A DNA stretch of 64,000 bases from Poseidonibacter ostreae (GTDB lineage Bacteria; Campylobacterota; Campylobacteria; Campylobacterales; Arcobacteraceae). The position numbers and the translations under genes are program-made. Below are positions 1-9,192 of the stretch, piece by piece. The stretch's first letter is position 1. Each line of letters opens with the position of its first letter. The stretch is taken from assembly GCF_009208055.1 (NCBI RefSeq), contig NZ_WFKI01000001.1, positions 62,001 through 126,000 on the forward strand, read 5' to 3'. The notes under the pieces were generated by a model that made no database searches, was not told where the DNA came from, and was given only the letters and a program-made list of their open reading frames with translations.

Positions 1-328
1 ACTCTTTTGCAGTTCTTCTATCCTGCCAAACAATTGCATTATAAATAGCCTCACCTGTATTTTTATCCCATACAACGGTTGTTTCTCTTTGATTAGTAAT
101 TCCTATAGATACTATATCTTCAATAGTTGCGTTTGCTTTTTTTAGTACATTCTTACAACTATTTATCACAGTTTCAAAAAGATCATTTGGATTATGTTCA
201 ACCCATCCTGAATTTGGAAAATATTGAGGAAACTCTTCTTGTGATACTGCTTCAATTTTCATTTGCTTATTAAATAATATGGCACGACTTGAAGTTGTAC
301 CTTGATCTATTGCTAAGATGTATTTCAT
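1..328 (-). CDS. glpK: Glycerol kinase, N-terminal part (runs off left edge)
   Basis: Phosphorylates cytoplasmic glycerol to glycerol-3-phosphate with ATP. Only the first 109 codons are in the window. The start reads MKYILAIDQGTTSSRAILFN, the FGGY-kinase phosphate-1 motif, followed by GWVEHNP and later ITNQRETTVVWD and IVWQDRR, all diagnostic of glycerol kinase rather than xylulokinase. It is the last visible gene of the leftward glp operon, 91 bp behind glpV, so uptake and phosphorylation are probably co-transcribed. The ATP-binding C-terminal half lies outside the window and cannot be judged. Confidence 0.95.
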   Translation of the reverse strand, partial: MKYILAIDQGTTSSRAILFNKQMKIEAVSQEEFPQYFPNSGWVEHNPNDLFETVINSCKNVLKKANATIEDIVSIGITNQRETTVVWDKNTGEAIYNAIVWQDRRTAKE

Positions 329-419
329 AATTGCCTACTTAAGTATATTCATTTGTTAGATTTTGTTAGTATAGCAAAAGTTAAGAATTAATCTCAACTT
401 TTACTAATTTTTATAGATA

Positions 420-2129
420 TTATTTTGTCCAAGATTTGATTAATTCATCATAAGAAATAGTCTGTGCTTGTGGTTTCTCATTAACTAATTTAGGTTTTGG
501 AGAACCTTCTTTTTTTAACCAATAAGAAGCATCACTTTTCTTATTAAGTTTTGGACCAATATCACCTTGAACACCAGCTCTTTCAAGTCTTTTAAGAACT
601 TTTTCTTGTGCTTCACAAAGTGAATTTAAAGCTTCTTGTGCAGTTTTTGCCCCAGAAGATGCATCCCCAATATTTTGCCACCATAATTGTGCTAATTTTG
701 GATAATCAGGTACATTTGTTCCCGTAGGAGACCATTGTATTCTAGCAGGTGATCTATAGAACTCTATAAGTCCACCAAGTTTAGGTGCTCTTTTTGTAAA
801 TGACTCATGGTTAATAGATGATTCTCTAATAAATGTTAACCCTACATGAGATTTCTTTAAATCAACTGTTTTTGATGTAACAAACTGCGCATATAACCAT
901 GCAGCTTGAGAATTTTTAACAGGAGTTGATTTCATTAAAGTCCAAGAACCAGCATCTTGATAACCAATTTTTGTTCCCTCAGTCCAGTAAGCACCATGTG
1001 GTGATGGAGCCATTCTCCATTTTGGAGTTCCATCTTCATTTACTACAGCAATTTTTTCTTTAACCATATCTGCTGTAAAGGCAGTATACCAGAACATTTG
1101 TTGAGCAATTTCACCTTGAGCAGGAACTGGTCCAGCTTCAGAGAATACCATACCAGCAGCACTTGGTGGTGCATATTTCTTTAACCATTCGTTATATTTA
1201 TTAATTGCATAAACAGCAGCTGGAGAGTTTGTAGCTCCTCCTCTTTCAATACAAGAACCAACTGGTTGAGATTTTTCATTTACTCTAATTCCCCACTCAT
1301 CAACAGGAAGACCATTTGGTTCACCTACATCACCCATTCCTGCCATTGACATCCAAGCATCAGTAAATCTCCAACCTAATGATGGATCCTTTTTACCATA
1401 ATCCATGTGTCCATAAACTTTTTTACCATCAATTACACGTCCTGTAAAGAACTCAGCAATATCTTCATAAGCAGACCAGTTAACTGGAACACCTAAGTCA
1501 TAACCGTATTTTGCTTTAAAATCAGCCATATTTTTTGGATCTGCAAACCAGTCAGCTCTAAACCAATAAAGGTTAGCGAATTGTTGATCTGGTAATTGAT
1601 ATAGCTTTCCATCAGGACCTGTTGTAAAAGAAGTACCTATAAAATCTTCTAAATCTAAGCCAGGATTAGTAACTGCTTTACCATCGTTTGCCATCCAATC
1701 TGTTAAATCTCTAGCTTGCTTATATCTCCAATGAGTTCCAATTAAATCTGAATCATTAATATAAGCATCATATATATTTTGACCTGTTTGCATTTGTGTT
1801 TGTAATTTTTCAACAACATCACCTTCACCAATAATGTCATGAATTACTTTAATTCCTGTTAAGTCATAAAATGCTTTTGTTAATGTTTTACTTTCATAAA
1901 CGTGCGTTCCAATACCTTCTGATACAACTTTAATAGTCATACCTTTATAAGGTAAGGCTGCTTTTTCAAACCAATCCATTTCAGCTTTTTGTTCAGCTTT
2001 TGTTAATACTGAGGGTTGGAATTCATCCATCCATTTAGTCATATCTGCTGCACTTAAAGTAGAAGCACTTAATCCTAAACCTAATACTGTTGCAAGAACT
2101 GATGTAGTAATTCTTTTTTTTATTTCCAT
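420..2129 (-). CDS. glpV: Glycerol ABC transporter substrate-binding protein
   Basis: Periplasmic binding protein of the GlpSTPQUV-type glycerol importer, 569 aa, close to the roughly 570 aa usual for this subfamily. The start at 2129 (MEIKKRITTSVLATV) was chosen because AAGGGGAAAG precedes it and it opens a clean Sec signal peptide ending ASTLSAAD. A longer upstream frame lacks both. After the signal there is an extracellular solute-binding protein family 1 fold with many Trp/Tyr residues. It lies between the small membrane gene glpU and glpK, the order known from rhizobial glp operons. Substrate is inferred from gene order, glpK and divergent glpD. Confidence 0.9.
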   Translation of the reverse strand: MEIKKRITTSVLATVLGLGLSASTLSAADMTKWMDEFQPSVLTKAEQKAEMDWFEKAALPYKGMTIKVVSEGIGTHVYESKTLTKAFYDLTGIKVIHDIIGEGDVVEKLQTQMQTGQNIYDAYINDSDLIGTHWRYKQARDLTDWMANDGKAVTNPGLDLEDFIGTSFTTGPDGKLYQLPDQQFANLYWFRADWFADPKNMADFKAKYGYDLGVPVNWSAYEDIAEFFTGRVIDGKKVYGHMDYGKKDPSLGWRFTDAWMSMAGMGDVGEPNGLPVDEWGIRVNEKSQPVGSCIERGGATNSPAAVYAINKYNEWLKKYAPPSAAGMVFSEAGPVPAQGEIAQQMFWYTAFTADMVKEKIAVVNEDGTPKWRMAPSPHGAYWTEGTKIGYQDAGSWTLMKSTPVKNSQAAWLYAQFVTSKTVDLKKSHVGLTFIRESSINHESFTKRAPKLGGLIEFYRSPARIQWSPTGTNVPDYPKLAQLWWQNIGDASSGAKTAQEALNSLCEAQEKVLKRLERAGVQGDIGPKLNKKSDASYWLKKEGSPKPKLVNEKPQAQTISYDELIKSWTK

Positions 2130-2166
2130 TTCTTTCCCCTTAAAATTAATATAAAACATTAGGTCT

Positions 2167-2445
2167 TTATACCCAACGGAAAACCGCTGCTGCATAAAGA
2201 ACACAAACAACCATTCCTCCAAAAATTGGAGCACCAAATATTGCTAACCATGCCAGACAAATAAATGCCGAACCTAATAGACTAAGAAAAAGTCGGTCAC
2301 CTGGAGTAGTTTCAATTCTTAATATACCTACTCTTGGAGCTTGGGGCCATTTAATGGCCCATATAATCATGATTAATAAAGCTACAAAAATACTTATAAA
2401 AAATATTGCAGTTGCATTTGTCCATGCCATCCATGATAAATCCAT
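2167..2445 (-). CDS. glpU: Small integral membrane protein of glycerol importer (DUF2160)
   Basis: A 92-aa protein with two or three hydrophobic segments (about residues 10-32 and 52-90). It carries a conserved WPQAPRVGILRIETTPGDR loop typical of the DUF2160 family found only in glycerol ABC operons. The function of the family is unknown; an accessory membrane role is assumed. AAGGAGG lies just before the ATG. It sits between permease glpQ and binding protein glpV, matching the glpU position in Rhizobium. Confidence 0.85.
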   Translation of the reverse strand: MDLSWMAWTNATAIFFISIFVALLIMIIWAIKWPQAPRVGILRIETTPGDRLFLSLLGSAFICLAWLAIFGAPIFGGMVVCVLYAAAVFRWV

Positions 2446-2456
2446 ACCAAACCTCC

Positions 2457-3287
2457 TTAAACTCGTCCAAGAGATAGACCCTTGGCAATATGATTACGAA
2501 CAAAATATATAACGATTGCACCAGGAACAAGTGTTAATACACCTGCTGCGGCTAAAACTCCCCAGTCAACTCCTGATGCTGAAACCGTTTTTGTCATTGT
2601 TGCAGCAATAGACTTTGCATTAACAGATGTCAATGTTCTACTAAGTAATAACTCTACCCATGAAAACATAAAACAAAAGAATGCTGCAACACCAATACCT
2701 GAAGCAATTAATGGAGTAAATATTTTTGTAAAAAATGCAAAAAAACTAAATCCATCAACATATGCTGTTTCATCTATTTCTTTTGGTACACCACGCATAA
2801 AGCCTTCCAAAATCCAAACTGATAATGGTACATTAAATAATGTATGAGCTAAAGCCACCGCTATATGTGTATCAAATAAACCAACACTTGAATAAAGTTG
2901 AAAGAATGGCAGCGCAAAAACCGCTGGTGGTGCCATTCTGTTAGTTAATAACCAAAAGAATAAATGCTTATCACCCATAAATGAATATCGTGAAAAAGCA
3001 TAAGCTGCAGGAAGTGCAACTAAAAGTGAAATCACTGTATTCATAACAACATAAGTCATAGAATTTATATATCCCCAATACCAAGAAGGGTCTGTAAATA
3101 TTGTTATATAATTGTCAAATGTAAAATTAACAGGGAATAAAGAAAAAGTTCCTAATATTTCATCATTTGTTTTAAAACTCATATTAACTAACCAGTAAAC
3201 TGGCAACATTAAAAATATAATATAAATAAGCATTATCGTAGGTGACTTACTACTAAAAAAACCTGTTTTTTCTCTTGAGCTATTCAT
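2457..3287 (-). CDS. glpQ: Glycerol ABC transporter permease 2
   Basis: Inner-membrane permease (276 aa) of the MalG-like class, with about six hydrophobic helices. The first covers residues 17-36. The coupling helix reads EGFMRGVPKEIDETAYVDG, the EAA motif that docks on the ATPases. It begins 2 bp behind glpP and is almost certainly translationally linked to it. Assignment to glycerol rests on operon order and the GlpQ-like ending, VIYFVRNHIAKGLSLGRV. Confidence 0.9.
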   Translation of the reverse strand: MNSSREKTGFFSSKSPTIMLIYIIFLMLPVYWLVNMSFKTNDEILGTFSLFPVNFTFDNYITIFTDPSWYWGYINSMTYVVMNTVISLLVALPAAYAFSRYSFMGDKHLFFWLLTNRMAPPAVFALPFFQLYSSVGLFDTHIAVALAHTLFNVPLSVWILEGFMRGVPKEIDETAYVDGFSFFAFFTKIFTPLIASGIGVAAFFCFMFSWVELLLSRTLTSVNAKSIAATMTKTVSASGVDWGVLAAAGVLTLVPGAIVIYFVRNHIAKGLSLGRV

Positions 3288-3289
3288 TA

Positions 3290-4159
3290 TTAAGCCTCCT
3301 TCTTATCAATATTAGTCATAATTGTAAAAAATGCCCATGAACATAATAAAATCACTAAGAAATAAATTAGTGAGAATGCAGCAGCAGGGCCTAAATCAAA
3401 TTGTCCAATTGCCATTTTTACTAAATCAATAGATAGAAATGTTGTTGCATTTCCTGGACCACCACCTGTTACAACCATAGGTTCAGTATAAATCATAAAA
3501 CTATCCATAAACCTTAGTAATGTTGCAATTAATAATACTCCCATCATTTTAGGAAGCTGTATATATCTAAAAATACTCCAATTTGATGCCTGATCAATTT
3601 TTGCTGCTTGATAATAAGCAGAAGGAATAGATTGTAATCCCGCATAACAAAGTAAAACAACTAAAGAAGTCCAGTGCCACACATCCATAACAATAATAGT
3701 AATCCATGCATCTAAAACATTTTGAGTATAGTTATATTCAATACCCATAGAAGCTAGAGTATAACCTAAAAGTCCAATATCAGATCTTCCAAAAATTTGC
3801 CAAATTGTTCCAACTACATTCCATGGAACTAAAAGTGGTAAAGCAACTAAAATTAAACAAGCAGATGCCCAAAAGCCTTTTTTAGGCATGTGAAGTGCTA
3901 TAAAAATTCCTAGTGGTATTTCAATTAATAAAATAATACTTGTAAAAAGAATCTGTCTCCCAAGAGCATCATGTATTCTTTGCGAGTTTAGTATTTCCTC
4001 AAACCATTCTAATCCAACAGGAAAAAATTGATTATTTCCAAAGGTATCTTGAATAGAGTAATTAACAACTGTCATTAAAGGAATAACAGCAGAAAAACCT
4101 ACTAATAAAAGTACTGGTAATACTAAAAACCATGCTTTTTGATTTACTGTTTTTTTCAT
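3290..4159 (-). CDS. glpP: Glycerol ABC transporter permease 1
   Basis: MalF-type permease of 289 aa with six predicted membrane spans. The first is at residues 10-32 (WFLVLPVLLLVGFSAVIPL). A coupling motif (LQSIPSAYYQAAKIDQAS) lies near residue 180. Its ATG overlaps the TGA of glpT as ATGA, so the two are translationally coupled. It pairs with GlpQ to form the membrane channel of the importer. Confidence 0.9.
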   Translation of the reverse strand: MKKTVNQKAWFLVLPVLLLVGFSAVIPLMTVVNYSIQDTFGNNQFFPVGLEWFEEILNSQRIHDALGRQILFTSIILLIEIPLGIFIALHMPKKGFWASACLILVALPLLVPWNVVGTIWQIFGRSDIGLLGYTLASMGIEYNYTQNVLDAWITIIVMDVWHWTSLVVLLCYAGLQSIPSAYYQAAKIDQASNWSIFRYIQLPKMMGVLLIATLLRFMDSFMIYTEPMVVTGGGPGNATTFLSIDLVKMAIGQFDLGPAAAFSLIYFLVILLCSWAFFTIMTNIDKKEA

Positions 4160-5235
4160 GATAAAGCTCCTTCAACTAACCAATCATCAACATATACATT
4201 TACACCTTCATCTTTAAATCTAATACTATTCATAGTATTCGTAATTTTTACATCTTCTGGCACTATTATATTTACTTTACGATTATTGTATTTAGCTCTT
4301 ACAATCTTGTGATGAGCTACATCTTCAATTCTTAAAATCTCTATTTTTATTCCCTCACCCTCTTCACATAATTCAATGTATTCAGGTCGTACTCCTAATT
4401 CAACTTTTCCTGATAATTTTTTATAAGTAGCATTAAGTTTAATTTCATGTTCTTGCAATTTTGCAATATTTCCTTCAACTTCTACTTCAAATATATTCAT
4501 TCCAGGAGAACCAATAAAATATCCAACAAAAGTATGTGCAGGTTTTTCAAAAAGTTCTTCTGGTGTTCCTATTTGTAAAACACAACCTTTATTCATAACA
4601 ACAACTTTATCAGCAAAAGTTAATGCTTCTGTTTGATCATGCGTAACAAAAATCATAGTATGCTTTAATTCTTTATGTAAAGCTTTTAGTTGAGTTCTTA
4701 ATTCCCATTTCATGTGAGGATCAATTACAGTTAAAGGCTCATCAAATAAAATTGCATTAACATCTTCACGAACCATTCCTCTACCTAGAGAAATTTTTTG
4801 CTTAGCATCAGCTGTTAATCCATGAGCTTTTTTATCTAATAAATCTTCAACTTTAATTGCTCTTGCGATTGAACCAACTCTTTGTTTAATATACTGTTCA
4901 TTGGCTCCTCTGTTTCGTAGAGGAAATTCTAAGTTTTGTCTTACAGTCATTGTGTCATACACAACAGGAAACTGAAAAACTTGTGCTATATTTCTATTTG
5001 CAGTATCTGCAAATGTTACATCTTTGTCATCAAATAATATACTGCCTTCAGAAGGTGTTAGAATTCCTGAAATTATATTTAACAAAGTTGATTTTCCACA
5101 ACCAGACGGTCCTAAAAGTGCATAAGCTGCACCATCATCCCATTCATGATTTAAAGGTCTTAAAACATAGTCATCTATAGATTTTGGGTCTTTTATATAA
5201 CTATGCGCTAAATTTGAAAGAGTTATTTTTGCCAT
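4156..5235 (-). CDS. glpT: Glycerol ABC transporter ATP-binding subunit with degenerate signature
   Basis: MalK-like ATPase, 359 aa. Walker A is GPSGCGKST at about residues 42-50, the Q-loop is VFQFP, Walker B is AILFDEP and the H-loop is FVTHDQTEAL, all intact. The ABC signature, normally LSGGQ, reads LTADAKQKISLGRG and is degenerate. A C-terminal TOBE-like regulatory region follows residue 240. GGAGGAG stands before the start. It lies 11 bp behind glpS and is expected to act as a heterodimer with it. Confidence 0.92.
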   Translation of the reverse strand: MAKITLSNLAHSYIKDPKSIDDYVLRPLNHEWDDGAAYALLGPSGCGKSTLLNIISGILTPSEGSILFDDKDVTFADTANRNIAQVFQFPVVYDTMTVRQNLEFPLRNRGANEQYIKQRVGSIARAIKVEDLLDKKAHGLTADAKQKISLGRGMVREDVNAILFDEPLTVIDPHMKWELRTQLKALHKELKHTMIFVTHDQTEALTFADKVVVMNKGCVLQIGTPEELFEKPAHTFVGYFIGSPGMNIFEVEVEGNIAKLQEHEIKLNATYKKLSGKVELGVRPEYIELCEEGEGIKIEILRIEDVAHHKIVRAKYNNRKVNIIVPEDVKITNTMNSIRFKDEGVNVYVDDWLVEGALS

Positions 5236-5246
5236 ATTATCTCCTC

Positions 5247-6335
5247 CTATCTTTCTTGCACATAAGATGCTGTATGAAGTAAATCACCATCTTTTGCAAA
5301 AACAAAAATATGTCGTGTATCTAAATAAACTGATAAATTTGAATTATATTCTAAATCATGAACTCCATGAACTAAACCAATCCAATTGTCATTATCGTGA
5401 TGCATGTGTAAAAAAGTTTCTGAACCTGTAATTTCAGTAACATCTAAATGTGCTGAAAACTTAATTGCATTACCTGTATGCTTTTTAAGTTCTAAGTGAT
5501 TTGGTCTAAATCCAAGTAAATAGTTTCCATCCTCTAACTTTTCTAAAACATCTTTTGTAGCTGCTTTTTCATTATTTCCATAATAAATAAAGTCGCCTTC
5601 TTTTTTTATATCTAAAAAATTCATTGATGGATTTGAAAATACTTTTGCAGTAGTAGCATTATTAGGGTTATGATAAACTTTTGAAGTTTCATCAAATTGA
5701 GTAATATTACCCTCCCATAAAGTTGCTACATTTCCACCTAATAATAAAGCTTCTTCAGGCTCAGTTGTCGCATAAACAAAAATAGCCCCTGATTCTTCAA
5801 ACATTTTAGGAATTTCTTCTCTTAATTCTTCTCTTAATTTATAATCTAAGTTTGCTAAAGGTTCATCTAATAATACTAAACCTGAACCTTTAACTAGGGA
5901 TCGAGCTAAAGCACATCTTTGTTGTTGGCCACCTGAAAGTTCAAGTGGTTTTCTATCTAACATGTTATCTAATCTCATTAACTTTGCAGTTTTTTTAACT
6001 TCTTTATCAATAAATGCTTCATCTTTTTTCATTATTCTTAAAGGTGCTGCAATATTATCATATACACTCATTGAAGGATAGTTAATAAATTGTTGATACA
6101 CCATTGCTATTTTTCTATCTTGAACTCTCATTCCAGTAACATCTTTACCTTCCCAAAGAATGCTACCCGTTGTGGGAACATCTAAACCAGCCATAATTCT
6201 CATTAAAGTAGTTTTTCCGGATAGTGTACGACCAAGGAGTACATTCATCGTACCTTTTTTTAATTTTAAGTTGGCATTGTAAATATATGTTTGTCCATCT
6301 ACTTTCATAGATATATTCTTAAGTTCTAAGGACAT
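5247..6335 (-). CDS. glpS: Glycerol ABC transporter ATP-binding subunit with altered H-loop
   Basis: First gene of the leftward glp operon, 362 aa. Walker A is GRTLSGKT (residues 35-42), the Q-loop is VYQQF, the signature is a perfect LSGGQQQR and Walker B is LVLLDEP. The switch region reads FVYATTEPEEALLLG where active family members have THDQ, so the catalytic H-loop histidine is replaced by Thr. The C-terminus is TOBE-like. Paired with GlpT this gives one canonical and one degenerate nucleotide site. Confidence 0.92.
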   Translation of the reverse strand: MSLELKNISMKVDGQTYIYNANLKLKKGTMNVLLGRTLSGKTTLMRIMAGLDVPTTGSILWEGKDVTGMRVQDRKIAMVYQQFINYPSMSVYDNIAAPLRIMKKDEAFIDKEVKKTAKLMRLDNMLDRKPLELSGGQQQRCALARSLVKGSGLVLLDEPLANLDYKLREELREEIPKMFEESGAIFVYATTEPEEALLLGGNVATLWEGNITQFDETSKVYHNPNNATTAKVFSNPSMNFLDIKKEGDFIYYGNNEKAATKDVLEKLEDGNYLLGFRPNHLELKKHTGNAIKFSAHLDVTEITGSETFLHMHHDNDNWIGLVHGVHDLEYNSNLSVYLDTRHIFVFAKDGDLLHTASYVQER

Positions 6336-6389
6336 TAATTTTACTCCTTTTAATTTTATAAAATTCTATTGATATTTTTTCTTTACATC

Positions 6390-6403
6390 ATAACATTATA
6401 ATC
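6390..6403. promoter_or_regulatory. Candidate operator facing glpS
   Basis: ATAACATTATAATC, 55-68 bp upstream of the glpS ATG. Twelve bases (ATAACATTATAA) are identical to the copies before zwf and glpD, and the CATTATAAT core recurs before gntR. Likely a repressor site; the GntR/UTRA protein encoded nearby is the obvious candidate binder. This is inference from recurrence and symmetry. Confidence 0.5.
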
Positions 6404-6675
6404 TTAGTTTCAATAGTGACGTAGAGATTTTTAAATTTAGCTTAAATTTTTATTCACTTTTAACAAATTATGTATTTAATTGTCATTTTTAGAACATAAC
6501 ATTAAAATAGCATTCCTATTTTATGGTACATGTAGAGTTTAAACTTAATTATTGTTTAATTTTTTATACTAATATAGAAAAATTTATACTAAATTATTAA
6601 TGACATAAAAGATTACTTTATCCACTATTATTGTTAATAAACTAAGTTAAATTAAGATTCTTTTTATATTTATCA

Positions 6676-6685
6676 CATTATAATG
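6676..6685. promoter_or_regulatory. Candidate operator, perfect palindrome upstream of glpD
   Basis: CATTATAATG is a perfect 10-bp palindrome, 45 bp upstream of the glpD start and 10 bp from a second, longer inverted repeat. The same decamer occurs before zwf at 15514-15523. Confidence 0.5.
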
Positions 6686-6695
6686 TTTGATATAA

Positions 6696-6713
6696 CATTA
6701 TAACCTTATAATG
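6696..6713. promoter_or_regulatory. Candidate operator, 18-bp inverted repeat at glpD leader
   Basis: CATTATAA-CC-TTATAATG, two perfect 8-bp arms around CC. It ends 2 bp before the AAAGGA ribosome site of glpD, so a bound protein would cover the promoter start region or the leader. It belongs to the same motif group as the glpS, gntR and zwf sites. Confidence 0.5.
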
Positions 6714-6729
6714 AAAAGGATAATAAATT

Positions 6730-8289
6730 ATGGGAAATATAAATTTTGATATTATAATAATAGGTGGAGGAGCAACTGGAAGTGGTATTGCATTAGATGC
6801 TGCATCAAGAGGTTATAAAACTCTACTTTTAGAAAAGAATGATTTTTCAGAAGGTACTAGTTCAAGAAGTACAAAATTAGTTCATGGTGGAGTTAGATAT
6901 TTAGAAGCAGCTGTAAAAAAATTAGATATGGATCAATTCAATCTTGTTAAAGAAGGACTAAAAGAGAGATCAAGACTTTTAAAGAATGCTCCTCATTTAT
7001 GTTCAAAATTAACTTTAGTTACACCTTTATATAAATGGTGGGAAGTTCCTTATATGTTTGCTGGTTTAACTTTATATGATTTAATTTCAGGGAAAAGAGC
7101 TTTAGGTAGAAGTTCAATTGTATCTAAAGATAAAATGATGCAAAAATTTCCTAATATTAAAAAAGAAGGTTTAGTTGCAGGTGTGAAATATTATGATGGT
7201 AGTTTTAATGATGCAAGATTAAACATTTCTTTACTTCAAACAGCTAAAAAATTTGATGCAATTTGTAAGAATTATAATGAGGTTGAATCTTTTAATTATA
7301 AAGATGGAAAAATCTCTGGAGTAGAAGTAAAAGATAGAATATCTGGGGAAACAATCACTTATAATTCCTCAATAATAATAAATGCTACAGGTGCATTCTC
7401 AGATAAAATTAGAGTACTTGATAATAAGAAAGCAAAAGAAATGCTTGATTTAAGTTCTGGTATTCATATTGTATTAGATAAAAAATACTTACCTTTAGAA
7501 GAAGGCTTAATGATTCCAAAAACACAAGATGGTAGAGTTCTATTTATTTTGCCATGGATGGGTAAATGTTTAGTTGGAACTACAGATGAAAAAACAATAT
7601 TAAATGAAAGACCAGAAGTTACAAAAAAAGATATAGACTATTTATTAAAACATTTAGAAATCTATTTTGATTTAAAAATAGATGAGAGTGAAATACTATC
7701 ATCTTGGTGTGGAATAAGACCCTTAGTAGCAGCACCTAAAAGTGCATCTACAAAAAGTATTGTAAGAGATCATATTATCACTAGTTCTGATTCTGGGCTA
7801 GTTAGCATTATTGGTGGGAAATGGACAACATATAGAAAAATGGCAGAAGAAGTTGTCGATTATGCTATTTTAAAATTTAATTTAACAAAAAACGAATGTG
7901 TAACAAAAAAGTTAAAACTTGTAGGTAGCGAAAATCTAAATAAAGAACAATCAATTAATTTTGTTTCAAAACAGACTACTAAATATTTAATCAGTATGTA
8001 TGGAGATAAGGCTCAAGATGTTGCAAATAGTGTAGAATTAATAGAAAAGCTTCATAAAGATTATCCTCTTATAAATGCAGAAGTTATATATTGTATAAAA
8101 GAAGAGTTTGTACAAAAACCTTTAGATTTCCTAGTTAGAAGAAGCTCTTTAACTTTAATTGATAAAAACTCTTCTAAAGAAATTCTAGATAGAGTACTTG
8201 ATATTATGAAAAAAGAATTATCATGGAGCGAAGAAAAATTAGAAAAAGAAAAATCTGAAGCACTAAGTATTTTAAATACATACATATAA
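6730..8289 (+). CDS. glpD: Aerobic-type FAD glycerol-3-phosphate dehydrogenase
   Basis: Oxidises glycerol-3-phosphate to dihydroxyacetone phosphate at the inner face of the membrane, passing electrons to quinone. 519 aa. The N-terminal FAD fold IIIIGGGATGSGIALDAASR (residues 8-27) is followed by the family signature FSEGTSSRSTKLVHGGVRYLE. The later IIGGKWTTYRKMAEE segment and C-terminal helical domain are typical of GlpD. AAAGGA precedes the ATG. It is divergent from the importer operon and 156 bp ahead of the GntR regulator, completing glycerol uptake-phosphorylation-oxidation. Confidence 0.95.
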   Translation: MGNINFDIIIIGGGATGSGIALDAASRGYKTLLLEKNDFSEGTSSRSTKLVHGGVRYLEAAVKKLDMDQFNLVKEGLKERSRLLKNAPHLCSKLTLVTPLYKWWEVPYMFAGLTLYDLISGKRALGRSSIVSKDKMMQKFPNIKKEGLVAGVKYYDGSFNDARLNISLLQTAKKFDAICKNYNEVESFNYKDGKISGVEVKDRISGETITYNSSIIINATGAFSDKIRVLDNKKAKEMLDLSSGIHIVLDKKYLPLEEGLMIPKTQDGRVLFILPWMGKCLVGTTDEKTILNERPEVTKKDIDYLLKHLEIYFDLKIDESEILSSWCGIRPLVAAPKSASTKSIVRDHIITSSDSGLVSIIGGKWTTYRKMAEEVVDYAILKFNLTKNECVTKKLKLVGSENLNKEQSINFVSKQTTKYLISMYGDKAQDVANSVELIEKLHKDYPLINAEVIYCIKEEFVQKPLDFLVRRSSLTLIDKNSSKEILDRVLDIMKKELSWSEEKLEKEKSEALSILNTYI

Positions 8290-8401
8290 ATACTTTTGCT
8301 TTTGTAAATTAAACAAAACCTTTTAATAATAATTTATATAATATATTAAGTACAATTTAAAACTGTATGATGTAGTATAAGAAGTAATGTAAATATTATT
8401 T

Positions 8402-8411
8402 CATTATAATC
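8402..8411. promoter_or_regulatory. Candidate operator before gntR
   Basis: CATTATAATC, identical in ten bases to the glpS-side copy, 35-44 bp upstream of the regulator's TTG start. Its place suggests autoregulation. The rest of the 156-bp glpD-gntR gap shows only A/T-rich sequence. Confidence 0.45.
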
Positions 8412-8445
8412 CTACAAAACCATAATAATTTAAAGGATCTGACTT

Positions 8446-9177
8446 TTGTTCGCTAAAAATGGTATACCTCTATATCTTCAGTTAAAAGAAAAAATACTAG
8501 AAGATATTAAATTGAATTATAAAGTTAATGATATTATTCCTGCTGAAGGTAAACTGGAAAAAAAATATGAAGTAAGTAGAATAACTGTACGAAAAGCAAT
8601 TGAAGAATTAGAAAAAGATAATGTTGTTATAAAAAAGCAAGGTAAAGGAACTTATGTTAAAGAGCAAAAAGTTCTTTATGATGCCAATTCTATTGGGTCT
8701 TTGACTCAAAGATTATCTAAGCAAAAGCACTTACTTACTACTAAATCTATCTCTTTTGAAATAATTGAAAAAGAAGAAGAACATTTTCTAAAAGATATCT
8801 TACATTGTGATAAACTACTTTGTATAAGAAGAACTAGATTATTAGATGAAGTTCCTTTTGCTTTAATGATAAACTATTTTGATGTAAATACAGTTCCTGA
8901 TATTGATAAAAAACTAAACTTAGAATCTTTATACGCTTTCTTAAAAGAAGAGTATAATATTGAATTTTATAATGCTGAAGAAATAGTAGAGGCAAAAGCT
9001 GCAAATGAAAGCGAAGCACAAAAATTAAATATCAAAGAAGGCTCACCTTTATTATCATTAAAAAGACTATCTTTTGATAAAAACAATAAGCCAATAGAGT
9101 ATTCAAACTTGGTAATTAAAGCAGATATGTATAAACATAAGATTATTTTATCTAATGATAAAATGTCAAATATATAG
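8446..9177 (+). CDS. GntR-family (HutC/UTRA) transcriptional regulator
   Basis: 243 aa. Residues 8-75 form the GntR winged helix (PLYLQLKEKILEDI, then KKYEVSRITVRKAIEELE and GKGTYVKEQ). Residues 95-235 match a UTRA effector-binding domain, with CIRRTRLLDEVPFALMINYF and the C-terminal EYSNLVIKADMYKH. TTG start with AAAGGA eight bases ahead. UTRA domains bind small ligands, often sugar phosphates or amino acids; here glycerol-3-phosphate or a sugar phosphate is plausible but unproven. It lies between glpD and the convergent Entner-Doudoroff operon, and its own promoter carries the shared palindrome. Confidence 0.9.
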   Translation: MFAKNGIPLYLQLKEKILEDIKLNYKVNDIIPAEGKLEKKYEVSRITVRKAIEELEKDNVVIKKQGKGTYVKEQKVLYDANSIGSLTQRLSKQKHLLTTKSISFEIIEKEEEHFLKDILHCDKLLCIRRTRLLDEVPFALMINYFDVNTVPDIDKKLNLESLYAFLKEEYNIEFYNAEEIVEAKAANESEAQKLNIKEGSPLLSLKRLSFDKNNKPIEYSNLVIKADMYKHKIILSNDKMSNI

Positions 9178-9192
9178 AAAAATCTAAATAAT

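Larger units (their letters stand above)
6336..6729. promoter_or_regulatory. Divergent glpS/glpD control region
   Basis: A 394-bp AT-rich gap separating the divergent glp importer operon and glpD. It contains no supportable gene. It holds several copies of an ATAACATTATAA-type element: one facing glpS (6390-6403), a weaker one near 6495-6508, and two next to glpD (6676-6685 and 6692-6713). Both promoters must lie here. I could not assign unique -10/-35 boxes with confidence because the whole region is A/T-rich. Confidence 0.75.

Noticed and set aside
420..2237. Longer frame giving a 605-aa GlpV
   Set aside because: The extra 36 residues lack a ribosome site and precede a clean signal peptide that starts at 2129.
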